Program-made: the position numbers and the translations under genes
Assembly (NCBI GenBank): GCA_947452765.1
Contig: CANGDR010000012.1
Span: 1 to 49,286 of the forward strand
From: Actinomycetota bacterium
GTDB taxonomy: Bacteria; Actinomycetota; Actinomycetes; S36-B12; UBA5976
DNA length: 49,286 bases
Reading direction: 5' to 3'
Notes under the pieces: generated by a model
Databases searched by the model: none
Told to the model about the DNA's origin: nothing
Seen by the model: the letters and a program-made list of their open reading frames with translations, nothing else
Shown: one piece after another, positions 23,521 to 32,556 of the stretch
How the letters are laid out: every line of letters begins with the position of its first letter
How positions within the stretch are numbered: position 1 is the stretch's first letter

Positions 23521-25131
23521 TTAGTTAATGTCCTCGTTATTTGATTCGTCTCCAACATTTTCGGAGATTTGGTCTGACTGGTCTGGGGCATCGTCTAAAG
23601 TTACTGATTCGCCCCGATTAACTCGTTTCAAATTAGTGCGTCCAATAGCCCAGAACAAAATACCGATCAACTTAATTACCAACAATGGAACCAAGGCTGT
23701 TATGAAGTAGAGGGTACCTTCGGATCGCTGCCAACCCGCAGGGCGGAAAGTGTCACTGAACCAAGATTCACCAATGCCTGGAAGCAAAATTTGAATGATT
23801 CCAAAAGCAACAACTAACGTCAACCATATTGAAACAGTCCGCGAGGCTGGAACAAAGTATGGGCGCTTCACATCTGGGAACAATGTTCGAAGGCGCAAGA
23901 ATGCGGGAAAGATCAGCACGTATGTGATCAAGGTTGTGGTGATTACAACGCTTAAGGCAACTCCGAAGTATTTAGCTGAGTTTCCGTCGGTGATTTTGTA
24001 GGCAAGCACCATTGCAATGCTTGCAACTACGCCAGAAAGATTATTTACACGCACCGGTGTGCCATAGCGCGGATTAATCACGCCGAGAAATTTTGGTGCA
24101 GTGAAATCTTGACTAGAAACAGCAAGTGCTCGGCTTGAAGCCATGATCCAGGAGACCCCAGACGAGAAGACGGTAATAATAATCAGTAGGCCGGCTAATC
24201 CACCGAGATAAATACCGGCACCGCTTAAAGTTACGGTGTTGTCCTCAGCTATCGAACCACCATAAACCGTGAATGCAGTCTTGCAAGCGTCAATAAATCC
24301 AGTCAGTCCAGTGACTTGATCAACCGGTAATACCAGGAGCACAGCAAAGATCGGAATTAAAAACATCGCGATCGCAAAACCGGTGCCGCGGAAAATGGCG
24401 TAAATTCCATCACGCTTGTGATCTACCATTTCTTCGATGGCGTTACTTTGGCTTTCAATACCGAGGAAGCTAAATAGCACCACGCCAATAATTACAAGTA
24501 AGCCAGGGAAACTTAGCCCAAAGTCAACAAAAGCTACCCCACGAAGCCCGTTCTTAAAGCCGTAGGCAACCAGTGTGATTGTGAATAAAGTCAGCAACAA
24601 AAGACGAGTGAGAGTTCCTATAGCAGGAACCCACTTACCGACTTTGTATTTATAGTTAGAAGAAACGATTCCAATCCAAATAAACGCAAAGCTAAATCGA
24701 TAAAACGAAAATTCTGACATTTGTTCCCCGGACATAAAGAAAGTCTCGGCGGCTATGACTGCGACGATAGTAAGAACGCCGCCGAACCAAATTGGGTTAC
24801 GAATCCAATAAAAAACATTAGAAACCGATCCAGCCAAGCGTCCAAACGCTAGGCGAACCCACATATATGGTGCACCTTGGCTTGGGAAGGCGGCAGAAAG
24901 TTCAGCGAACACCATGGCAGAAGGAATTACAAAAATGATCGTAAGTATGACCATCCACGAGAATGCAACCGGGCCAGCTGCAGAAACCACGCCAATAGTG
25001 TCTATCCCGACCACTGAGGCAATCGTGAAAAACAAAGTTTCTTTTCTGCCAAAGAACTTATTCAGCCGACTGGTTTGGACTTGGTAATCCTCAGTGCGTT
25101 CAGCTGGATCTTTCGGAGTTTTCGTTTCCAT
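23521..25131 (-). CDS. APC-superfamily amino acid permease
   Basis: This 536-aa membrane protein has about 12 hydrophobic segments, the N-terminal FTIASVVGIDTIGVVSAAGPVAF consensus of the APC fold and a charged C-terminal tail. It resembles the glutamate:GABA antiporter/AGT group, but substrate cannot be read from sequence. ATG at 25131 follows a region with an 18-bp perfect palindrome (25181-25198) that could be an operator. Confidence 0.88.
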   Translation of the reverse strand: METKTPKDPAERTEDYQVQTSRLNKFFGRKETLFFTIASVVGIDTIGVVSAAGPVAFSWMVILTIIFVIPSAMVFAELSAAFPSQGAPYMWVRLAFGRLAGSVSNVFYWIRNPIWFGGVLTIVAVIAAETFFMSGEQMSEFSFYRFSFAFIWIGIVSSNYKYKVGKWVPAIGTLTRLLLLTLFTITLVAYGFKNGLRGVAFVDFGLSFPGLLVIIGVVLFSFLGIESQSNAIEEMVDHKRDGIYAIFRGTGFAIAMFLIPIFAVLLVLPVDQVTGLTGFIDACKTAFTVYGGSIAEDNTVTLSGAGIYLGGLAGLLIIITVFSSGVSWIMASSRALAVSSQDFTAPKFLGVINPRYGTPVRVNNLSGVVASIAMVLAYKITDGNSAKYFGVALSVVITTTLITYVLIFPAFLRLRTLFPDVKRPYFVPASRTVSIWLTLVVAFGIIQILLPGIGESWFSDTFRPAGWQRSEGTLYFITALVPLLVIKLIGILFWAIGRTNLKRVNRGESVTLDDAPDQSDQISENVGDESNNEDIN

Positions 25132-25180
25132 AGGTAAAAATCTAATGGGTCGAAATTCTAGTCAAGCAACTGCCTAATAG

Positions 25181-25198
25181 GACTGTATTAATACAGTC
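25181..25198. promoter_or_regulatory. Perfect 18-bp palindrome upstream of the APC permease
   Basis: GACTGTATT/AATACAGTC is a perfect palindrome lying 50 bp before the permease ATG on the minus strand and 24 bp after the rmuC stop. It overlaps a TTGACT that could serve as -35. This is the position and symmetry of a repressor operator. A terminator is less likely because a stem without a loop and no U-run would result. Confidence 0.5.
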
Positions 25199-25221
25199 AA
25201 AAATCACACATATATAAAGGT

Positions 25222-26439
25222 TTAGGCAGATGCTTCGTCAGTATCAGCGACTAGGCCAAGTTGGCCAGCTTGCTCGTACTTTGAAACCCTCGGTTCAATC
25301 TCCAATTTCGCAATACTTGGTATTTCATCAGAAAATTGTCCAAGTTCTTCGATTGACCTAGCTTTAGGCATGACCTTGGTATCAAACGATCCGATTGCAC
25401 TGTTGTAGTTCTCAACAGATTTTTTGAGACTGTCACCAATTTTGCCAAAGTGTCCGATGAAAGTTCCGAGGCGGGAATGTAGTTCACGAGATTCGCGCAC
25501 AATTTCTTGGGCATTCTTGTTCTGGGCTTCCTGTTGCCACAACATTGCGATATTGCTAAGGACCGCGACAAAAGAAGTTGGTGAAGTTAGCACTACTCCA
25601 AGTTGTGCAGCTTCTTCAATTAGAGACGGGTTAATTTCAAATGCTGCAGCAAGTGATGATTCAGTTGGAATAAACATAATGACGTAATCGAGTGCAGCTT
25701 CATCATCAGAATACTTACGACTTGCTAAAGCGCGAACGTGTGACTTAAGTGCAGCTGCGTGAGCAGTTAACGCAGCCAAGCGACGCTCAGGATCCGTCTC
25801 GTTAACTGCATCCATGTATGCGGTCATTGGAGCTTTGCTATCGACATACAAAACTCGCTCACCTGGAAGATGAATTGTGTAGTCCGGCCGGCCAGTGCCT
25901 TCGCCTACTTGTTGCTTCTGTTCGTTGAATGAAACGTGTTCGACCATACCGATCATTTCAATGATGCGTTGTAGCGCAAGCTCACCCCAGCGACCTCGAG
26001 TATCGCTGCGCCGAAGTGCGCTAGAAAGTGTGGTGGTTTCTAAACGTAAGGTATCCAACAGTCCAGAAGTGTTTGTAACTTGTTCATTAAGACGTGCATA
26101 AGCATCGGCGCGCTTCGTTTCCAAATCACCAACTTTTGCATCAAGCGCTTTCAGACTTTCGCTAAGCGGTTTAATGATTTCCTGCATAGATGCGGAAGCC
26201 GCTCGGTTTTGTGCTTCTACTGAAGTCGTAGTTGTTTGCAGTCGTTTTTCAGTTGAGGTCTCGAGCATTTGAGCAGCTGCCATATATTGTTCGCGGGAAG
26301 CATCAGCAACTTGTTGCCTGATTTCAGCAGGTGTTAAACCACTCTTATCTTTAACCACGCGACCAACAACAATCGCAACGATGCCGGCAGTCGTAAGCGC
26401 GGTAAGCAACACAATGACAACAATCGAAATTACGTCCAT
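25222..26439 (-). CDS. rmuC: DNA recombination protein RmuC
   Basis: This 405-aa protein has an N-terminal membrane helix (VISIVVIVLLTALTTAGIVAIVVG), a long coiled coil (about 45-125) and the RmuC nuclease-like core with GRWGELALQRIIEMIG, RPDYTIHLPGERVLYVDSK and IMFIPTESSLA. RmuC limits inversions at short repeats in E. coli. It diverges from the DEAD-box helicase gene. Confidence 0.93.
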   Translation of the reverse strand: MDVISIVVIVLLTALTTAGIVAIVVGRVVKDKSGLTPAEIRQQVADASREQYMAAAQMLETSTEKRLQTTTTSVEAQNRAASASMQEIIKPLSESLKALDAKVGDLETKRADAYARLNEQVTNTSGLLDTLRLETTTLSSALRRSDTRGRWGELALQRIIEMIGMVEHVSFNEQKQQVGEGTGRPDYTIHLPGERVLYVDSKAPMTAYMDAVNETDPERRLAALTAHAAALKSHVRALASRKYSDDEAALDYVIMFIPTESSLAAAFEINPSLIEEAAQLGVVLTSPTSFVAVLSNIAMLWQQEAQNKNAQEIVRESRELHSRLGTFIGHFGKIGDSLKKSVENYNSAIGSFDTKVMPKARSIEELGQFSDEIPSIAKLEIEPRVSKYEQAGQLGLVADTDEASA

Positions 26440-26547
26440 GGAGTAAGTCTTCCATTGAACGGTGACAAAACATTGAAAAGTGCCGTCACGATTAGGTTTT
26501 TGGGCGTTTCTCGCCTACCGTGGAGTAATTCCCCATAGAAGGTTTTA

Positions 26548-28674
26548 ATGTCCACACCTAAAAGTCCTAAGAAGCCGCGCGCCCGAAAGCTTGAACGTGA
26601 CCGCGCCGCAAACAAGGAGACTACTGGCAAAGCCGGTTCTCCACGTCATGCCGCTGCAAAAGACGCAGCCGCTAAAAAGCGCGCAAAGCCTAAGGGCAAA
26701 GGTGTTGTAAAAACTAAAGTCCGAGCTCGCGATGAAGCAGCGCCTAAGTCGCGCGCTTCCCGAACCGTGTCCTACGAAGACGCACCAGTGTCAAAGAAAC
26801 GCGCTGAGGCTCCACGTGCTGCCACGCGCGGAACTGATGTATGGAACCCATCCGGTAAACCACAACGTAAGGGTGGCGAAAAGCCATCCGGTACCCGCGG
26901 ATCTCGAGATCGCTACGAAGAAGATCGTCCAGCTCGCGCACCGCGTGCTCGCCGTGAAGATTTTGATTCCCGTCCACCGTCACGTCGTCGGGATGACGCG
27001 CCCGTAAGTCGCGCACGCCGCGACGACGCACCTGTGTCGCTTGCACGCCGCGACGACGCTCCTATGTCGCGCGCACGTCGTGATGATGCGCCTACTTCAC
27101 GTCCAACGCGTGATCGTTACTCGGATGACCGGCCAGTACGTGCACGTCGCGATGACGCTCCCGTGTCTCGTGCTCGCCGTGAAGAGGAAGCACCAACTCG
27201 TGCACCTCGTACTAAGCGCGACGAAGTTTACGCACCAAAGTCTCGCTTACCTCGCGAAAAAGTTTCTACAGAACGCGTATCAAGTAAGCATGCGATGTCA
27301 GAAGACACCATTGAAGTCGAGTTAGATGCCAATTCATCGACATGGGCTGAACTAGGTGTTCACGAAGGTTTACTTTCAACGTTGAAGCGTCAAGGAATTG
27401 AAACGCCATTCCCGATTCAGGCAAAGACTTTGCCGGATGCAATCGGTGGTCGCGATGTACTTGGTCGCGGACAAACTGGTTCTGGAAAAACTCTTGCATT
27501 TGGATTAGCGATGATCACTCGCTTGGCGTATCGCAAGGGTACAGCTAAGCACCCACTTGGAATTGTGCTGGTTCCAACGCGAGAACTTGCTATGCAGGTA
27601 ACTGATGCATTGATGCCTTACGCACAATCCGTAGACCTTGACATTCGTTTGATCGCAGGTGGAATGCCATATGCGAAACAGATTGATGCGTTAAAGCGTG
27701 GCGTGCCCATCGTGGTTGCCACCCCAGGTCGATTGAACGATCTTGTTGAACAAGGTCACATCAACTTAAGCAAGATCGAAATCACAGTTCTCGATGAAGC
27801 TGATCAGATGTGTGACATGGGATTCATGCCGCAAATTGTTGAAGTATTAGATATGACAAAGCCTGGCTCCCAGCGTTTGTTATTCAGTGCAACGCTTGAT
27901 GCTGACGTCGACAAGATTGTGAAGAAGTACCTAAAGAACCCAATTGAACATGCCACAAACTCAGGTAAGGCGTCAGTAACAACGATGACTCACTACTTGT
28001 TCATTACATATAGTGAGGACAAACCCTCGATTCTTGCCGAGATTGGTTCGCGCGAAGGAAAGACTATGTTCTTCGCTCGCACCCAAGCTGGTGTCGATCG
28101 AATTGCTAATGACTTAGCCAAACAGGGCGTTCCAGCTGGCGCATTACATGGTGGTAAAACTCAAGCAGTTCGTACTCGTACGCTTGCTGCATTCAAGGAA
28201 GGCTTAACTAACGTCCTAGTAGCCACCGATGTTGCGGCTCGAGGAATTCACGTTGACGGTGTGACCCTTGTAGTTCATATCGATCCGCCGAATGACCATA
28301 AGGATTATTTGCACCGCGCAGGTCGCACTGCGCGCGCCGGCGAAACGGGCAAAGTGGTAACCATGGTCGGCCCACGTCAACAGCGAACTGTTACAGCCAT
28401 GACAAACCGTGCTGGTGTTGAGCCAGAAGTGGTGAAGGTTAAGCCAATGTCGAAGGAATTAATTTCAATCACCGGTGCCAAAAAACCATCGGGTATTGCT
28501 TGGAAACCTCCGGCGGAGCCTGCAAAACGTGGTGGCGGTCGCCCTGGCGGTGGGCGTTCCGGTGGCAGCAGTCGTTCTGGTGGCGCACGCTCGGGTGGTG
28601 GAGCTCGAAGCGGTTCCGGATCACGTGGCGGCGCTGGTTCCCGCGGGGGCTCCTCGCGTAGCTCCCGTGGCTAA
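26548..28674 (+). CDS. DEAD-box RNA helicase with basic repeat N-terminus and RGG-rich tail
   Basis: This is a 708-aa RNA helicase. The core (about 260-630) has GQTGSGKT (308-315), PTREL, TPGR, DEAD, SAT, TDVAARG and HRAGRTARAG. It is preceded by about 255 residues of Lys/Arg/Ala-rich sequence with a decapeptide repeat (RRDDAPVSRA-like, 147-186 and 200-209), and ends in a Gly/Ser/Arg-rich tail after residue 660. Low-complexity tails of this kind bind RNA and promote ribosome or cold-shock work in related helicases. ATG at 26548. Confidence 0.93.
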   Translation: MSTPKSPKKPRARKLERDRAANKETTGKAGSPRHAAAKDAAAKKRAKPKGKGVVKTKVRARDEAAPKSRASRTVSYEDAPVSKKRAEAPRAATRGTDVWNPSGKPQRKGGEKPSGTRGSRDRYEEDRPARAPRARREDFDSRPPSRRRDDAPVSRARRDDAPVSLARRDDAPMSRARRDDAPTSRPTRDRYSDDRPVRARRDDAPVSRARREEEAPTRAPRTKRDEVYAPKSRLPREKVSTERVSSKHAMSEDTIEVELDANSSTWAELGVHEGLLSTLKRQGIETPFPIQAKTLPDAIGGRDVLGRGQTGSGKTLAFGLAMITRLAYRKGTAKHPLGIVLVPTRELAMQVTDALMPYAQSVDLDIRLIAGGMPYAKQIDALKRGVPIVVATPGRLNDLVEQGHINLSKIEITVLDEADQMCDMGFMPQIVEVLDMTKPGSQRLLFSATLDADVDKIVKKYLKNPIEHATNSGKASVTTMTHYLFITYSEDKPSILAEIGSREGKTMFFARTQAGVDRIANDLAKQGVPAGALHGGKTQAVRTRTLAAFKEGLTNVLVATDVAARGIHVDGVTLVVHIDPPNDHKDYLHRAGRTARAGETGKVVTMVGPRQQRTVTAMTNRAGVEPEVVKVKPMSKELISITGAKKPSGIAWKPPAEPAKRGGGRPGGGRSGGSSRSGGARSGGGARSGSGSRGGAGSRGGSSRSSRG
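26986..27105 (+). repeat. 30-bp tandem repeat coding a decapeptide
   Basis: Four consecutive copies of a 30-bp unit encode R-R-D-D-A-P-(V/M/T)-S-(R/L)-A-type decapeptides. A fifth, separated copy lies at 27145-27174. Synonymous differences between copies show it is not a very recent expansion. It lies in the basic N-terminal tail of the RNA helicase. Confidence 0.8.
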
Positions 28675-28759
28675 CAAAAGTCTAAAAGTTCGGAGAATTG
28701 AGCGGGTTTGCCCCGTGAACAGTTAGCGAAACTGGTATTTCGATGTCCAATTTTGACTC

Positions 28760-28765
28760 TATGAT
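28760..28765 (+). promoter_or_regulatory. Candidate -10 element of the coiled-coil gene
   Basis: TATGAT is a five-of-six -10 match 26 nt before the ATG. The -35 region is not convincing. If used, the leader would be about 20 nt and include GAAAGAGG as ribosome site. Confidence 0.35.
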
Positions 28766-28791
28766 TTTCCTACGGGGAAAGAGGAATATAA

Positions 28792-30018
28792 ATGAGTGAC
28801 AACAAGGGCTTAGGCCGATTTTTCAAGGGTGATGACATGGGCGACTCCACTTCGTCTAATTCAGGCAGCAAAAATGAGTCTGAAAAGACCATTGCTGAGT
28901 TGCAAGCGCGCATTACTGAACTTGAAGGTTCATCTGGGCGTAATAGCTTGATCGACCTTGACGAGGATCAGTTAACTCAAATAGCTGCCGAAGATGCCGC
29001 AGTAATCATTCGTGCAGCTCGGTTGCGCGCTGGAAAACTTATTGAACAAGCCACGGCAACATTGCAGCAAGCAGAATCAGAACGCGAACAAATTCGTGCC
29101 AGCAGTGAACTTGATGCTCGTCAAACTCGCGAAGCAGCAAACGTTGACGCCCGCAAACTTCGCGCCGAAGCAACTGCAACTTTAGAAACTGCTCGCGATC
29201 AGGCCGCACAGCTTTTAGAGGCAACTCAAAATGATGCTGATTCACAGTCTGCTGAAAATCAAAAGTTGATTGCAAAGTTACTTGATGATGCAACTCGTCG
29301 TTCAAACGATGTTGTTAACGAAGCAGAACAACTTAAATCACGTGTCGACAAAGAAGTCGAAGCACTTCGTTCAAATGTCGACAAAGAAATTCAAAATCTT
29401 CGCACTTCAACGGATAATGAAATTGCTCAACTTCTTGCTTCTGCAAATAAGAATTCCGCTGACCAGATTGCAGCCGCACAAGCTGAGGCCAAGCGCTTAC
29501 AGACTGAGGCCGTTAACTCAACCCAGACCTTACTTGCAAGTGTGAGTGCAGACGCACGTGCTATTGCTGAAGAGGCAAGTCGCAATAGTGCGGCAACAAT
29601 AGCTGAGGCCCAGGCAAAACTTACTGCCGCACAAGCTGATGCCGCCCGCATTGCTTCCGAAGCAAAAAGTGCAGCCGAGCAGGTGGTTCGAGTTGCAAAT
29701 GAAACTTCGACGAGGGATGCAAATAAAGTTAGAGCTGCAGCATTAAAGTATCGTGACGAAGCTGTCGCCGCCGCTGACGCACACCGCGGTATCGTGAATG
29801 GCCTGAACAAAGAAATCTCGGATCTTCGCACTCAGTGGTTTGATGCTCAGGCAGCAATGACCCACGCTTCCAATCAGGTGGGACAAAAGTTCACTGAAGC
29901 CGAACTTGCCGTTAGTGACGTTGTGTCGAAAGTGTCGGATAGCCGCGCAAAGTTGGATGACACCTTCAAGAGTGTGGCTGGCGACATAAGCACCAACAGT
30001 AAGGCTGACGAAGACTAA
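28792..30018 (+). CDS. Long coiled-coil protein, DivIVA/Scy-like in composition
   Basis: This is a 408-aa protein. A polar N-terminus (1-35) precedes an almost continuous Ala/Glu/Gln/Arg-rich coiled coil from about residue 60 to 335, with repeated (D/E)AxxxxxEA-type segments such as RTSTDNEIAQLLASANK and AAQADAARIASEAK. There are no membrane helices and no catalytic motif. Similar proteins in Actinobacteria organise polar growth or the cytoskeleton, but composition alone cannot establish homology. It is followed 44 nt later by an ABC transporter operon. Confidence 0.6.
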   Translation: MSDNKGLGRFFKGDDMGDSTSSNSGSKNESEKTIAELQARITELEGSSGRNSLIDLDEDQLTQIAAEDAAVIIRAARLRAGKLIEQATATLQQAESEREQIRASSELDARQTREAANVDARKLRAEATATLETARDQAAQLLEATQNDADSQSAENQKLIAKLLDDATRRSNDVVNEAEQLKSRVDKEVEALRSNVDKEIQNLRTSTDNEIAQLLASANKNSADQIAAAQAEAKRLQTEAVNSTQTLLASVSADARAIAEEASRNSAATIAEAQAKLTAAQADAARIASEAKSAAEQVVRVANETSTRDANKVRAAALKYRDEAVAAADAHRGIVNGLNKEISDLRTQWFDAQAAMTHASNQVGQKFTEAELAVSDVVSKVSDSRAKLDDTFKSVAGDISTNSKADED

Positions 30019-30062
30019 TTCAACTTCGTCTCCAACTGCGCATGTTGCAGTAGTCTGGCAAT

Positions 30063-30977
30063 ATGCGCATTGAAGTTTTAGGCCTTGATAAACATTTCAA
30101 GAATGTCCATGCGGTCCAAGACCTGTCCTTCACAGTTGAACCCGGGAGAGTTACAGGTTTCTTAGGTCCTAACGGCTCGGGCAAGTCGACAACCATGAGG
30201 TTGATGCTTGGTCTAGACAACGGAAGCGGTCAAACCCTCTTTGACGGTAAAAAACTCACGGCACACTCGCCGGTGACTCGCACGGTCGGTGCCCATTTGG
30301 ATGCGAAATTTTTCCACCCAAAAAGGACTGCGTATTCGCACCTAAGAATGCTCGGCGCCGAAGCCGGAATTAGCAAAGCCCGAGTGAATGAGGTTTTGCA
30401 ACTCGTTGGACTTGAATCAGTTGCGAAGAAACGGCCAGGCGGATTTTCGCTAGGCATGGGTCAGCGACTTGGATTAGCCGGAGCGATATTGGCTGAACCA
30501 CAAGTTTTGATGTTGGATGAGCCAGCAAATGGCCTCGATCCGCAATCAATCCAGTGGCTACGTGATTTCTTAAAGTTCTATGCCTCAACAGGTAAATCGG
30601 TTTTAGTAAGCAGCCACCTACTGAGTGAAATGCAATTGCTTGCGGACGACGTTGTTGTCATAGCCCGAGGAAAATTGATTGCTGCAGAATCCATGTCGAA
30701 ATTCTTAGCTCGGGCTTCAGGCTCAGCCGTTGTTGTGCGCGCGGCCGAAGCGACTCGCTTGGGTGAATTGCTGCACAACATGGGAATTGAATCGAGCGCT
30801 AATGGACTAAACACATTGACAATTCCAAACCAAACGACAGATCGCATTGGTGAAGTTGCATATGCAAATGGAATTAAGTTATCTGAGCTATCCTCCCAAA
30901 CCGCTAGTTTGGAAACGGTCTTCTTAGAGCTAACCGACTCAGGTCAGGAATATCGTTTGGGAGGTGAAGCCAAATGA
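30063..30977 (+). CDS. ABC transporter ATP-binding protein (exporter type)
   Basis: This 304-aa ATPase has Walker A GPNGSGKST (35-43), a variant signature FSLGMGQRLGLAGAI, Walker B VLMLDEPANGLDP and H-loop SSHLL. C-terminal residues after about 215 form the extra domain seen in DrrA/BcrA/NatA-type exporters. It overlaps the next gene, its membrane partner, by 4 nt (ATGA). Substrate unknown. Confidence 0.9.
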   Translation: MRIEVLGLDKHFKNVHAVQDLSFTVEPGRVTGFLGPNGSGKSTTMRLMLGLDNGSGQTLFDGKKLTAHSPVTRTVGAHLDAKFFHPKRTAYSHLRMLGAEAGISKARVNEVLQLVGLESVAKKRPGGFSLGMGQRLGLAGAILAEPQVLMLDEPANGLDPQSIQWLRDFLKFYASTGKSVLVSSHLLSEMQLLADDVVVIARGKLIAAESMSKFLARASGSAVVVRAAEATRLGELLHNMGIESSANGLNTLTIPNQTTDRIGEVAYANGIKLSELSSQTASLETVFLELTDSGQEYRLGGEAK

Positions 30978-31723
30978 TGACTGCTGTTGTGTATGAATGG
31001 CGCCGACTTTGGTCAGTGCGTGCTACCTGGGTCATGTCAGTTGTTTACCTAGGCGTAACTGCCTTGCTGGGTGGTGGTCCACTTTATTTGGGTGACACAA
31101 GAATGGGAGTCCAGACTTGGAAAGGTTTGTACAGCACAAATGGCAACGTATTGTGCTTGGTGATGCTGAGTGTAGTTGCATCACAATTTTTCGGTCATGA
31201 ATATAGATACGGACTAATACGCCTAACACTTTCGGAATTCCCAGCACGAGAGCGAGTGTTAGTTGCGAAAACTTCTGTCCTCGCGGCTTATGTAGCACTT
31301 ATGACTTTTGTTGGCTGGTCGGTACTTGGCATGGTTGGCGCACTTGCACCCAAAGGAAGCATCAGCACTTCAGGAGTGGGTTTAAATATAAGTGGTGGCC
31401 AGCCTTCAGATATGTGGCAGGTTTTAGTATTTGGCTTCGCTTACTGTGTGCTTGCAATGTCAATAACTATGATCACTAGGAATTTAGCAATGGGTGTTGT
31501 GTTGCCCCTACTAACAGCAACATTAATTGAAGGCTTAATTCAGGGTTTTTCAAGCCTTTCAAATGGAAAACTAGATTGGCTGGTAAATGCGTTGCCATTT
31601 GTTAACGGCAACGCATGGCTTGGCAAGGCCCCTGATTCGCCAAATGCAGGATTGATTTTTGCCGCTTGGATTGTTGGCGCATATTTAATAGCAACACTTT
31701 CCTTCTTTAAGCGTGACGCCTAA
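30974..31723 (+). CDS. ABC transporter permease (ABC-2 type)
   Basis: This 249-aa protein has six hydrophobic segments, including VVYLGVTALLGGGPLYLG, SVLAAYVALMTFVGWSVLGMVG and FAAWIVGAYLIATLSFF. HEYRYGLIRLTL after the second helix is a common feature of ABC-2 permeases. Coupled by overlap to the upstream ATPase gene. Export of an unknown compound is inferred. Confidence 0.85.
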   Translation: MMTAVVYEWRRLWSVRATWVMSVVYLGVTALLGGGPLYLGDTRMGVQTWKGLYSTNGNVLCLVMLSVVASQFFGHEYRYGLIRLTLSEFPARERVLVAKTSVLAAYVALMTFVGWSVLGMVGALAPKGSISTSGVGLNISGGQPSDMWQVLVFGFAYCVLAMSITMITRNLAMGVVLPLLTATLIEGLIQGFSSLSNGKLDWLVNALPFVNGNAWLGKAPDSPNAGLIFAAWIVGAYLIATLSFFKRDA

Positions 31724-31725
31724 CA

Positions 31726-32505
31726 GTGTTCGCCACACTTTCTCGAAAGCAAATCCTGGAGTCACTTGCAGTGGGAGTTGTTGCCGGAGTCTTGGCTGGG
31801 TTGTTTGGCGTTGGCGGCGGCTTCATCATGGTGCCCCTTTATGTCATGTGGGTTGGTTTAGATCAACGAAAATCACATGCCACATCATTAGCTGCTGTTG
31901 TTCCAATCGCAGTCGCCGGAGCAATCGGTTACGCGACTACTGGCGACGTTGTTTGGCACGCAGCTTTTGCATTACTTGCTGGGTCCATTTTCGGAGCCTT
32001 GTATGGCGTCAAACTTTTGGGCCAAGTTTCCCTTAAGTTCCTACAACTCGGATTTGCCACCCTATTATTTGCTTCTGCCGTCCGTTTGATCTGGTCGTCC
32101 CAGCCCCATTTGCTGCTCGAAGGCCTGCCTGGGATTGTCCTATTAATAGGAGTCGGCTTCTTCGCCGGCGTGATGTCTGGACTGTTCGGAGTCGGCGGAG
32201 GAATCATTATGGTTCCGGCGCTGATAATCGCATCCGGCGTCGACGCGATCCAGGCTCGCGGCACCAGCCTTGCGGTCATTGTGGGATCCGGGATTTCGGG
32301 CACTTGGGCGAATTACCGCAAAGGGAATATTGAAGTACCGTTTGCCTTGCTTTCGGGCATCGCAGGTATCCCGGCCGTATTTCTTGGCGTGTATTTAAGC
32401 CACTCGCTCCCAGAGCGGATCTCGGTGATTTTGTTTAGCTTCATCCTTCTGTCCATCGCCATACAGCAGGTGCGTAAGGTAATTAATGGACAGGCGCAGC
32501 ACTAG
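31726..32505 (+). CDS. TauE/SafE-family sulfite/organosulfonate exporter-like permease
   Basis: This 259-aa membrane protein has two homologous halves, each beginning with the G-L-F-G-V-G-G-G motif: LAGLFGVGGGFIMVP and MSGLFGVGGGIIMVPAL. This duplicated pattern defines the TauE/SafE (DUF81) family, which moves sulfur-containing anions or is of unknown substrate. GTG start 2 nt after the ABC permease stop. Confidence 0.9.
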   Translation: MFATLSRKQILESLAVGVVAGVLAGLFGVGGGFIMVPLYVMWVGLDQRKSHATSLAAVVPIAVAGAIGYATTGDVVWHAAFALLAGSIFGALYGVKLLGQVSLKFLQLGFATLLFASAVRLIWSSQPHLLLEGLPGIVLLIGVGFFAGVMSGLFGVGGGIIMVPALIIASGVDAIQARGTSLAVIVGSGISGTWANYRKGNIEVPFALLSGIAGIPAVFLGVYLSHSLPERISVILFSFILLSIAIQQVRKVINGQAQH

Positions 32506-32556
32506 AAAGACCTCTAGGCTGTCTCTAATCAATAACGCATTTAAGGCGGAAACGAC

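Noticed and set aside
26440-26547. Divergent promoters or autoregulatory leader between rmuC and the RNA helicase
   Set aside because: No convincing -35/-10 pair or conserved structure could be identified by eye.
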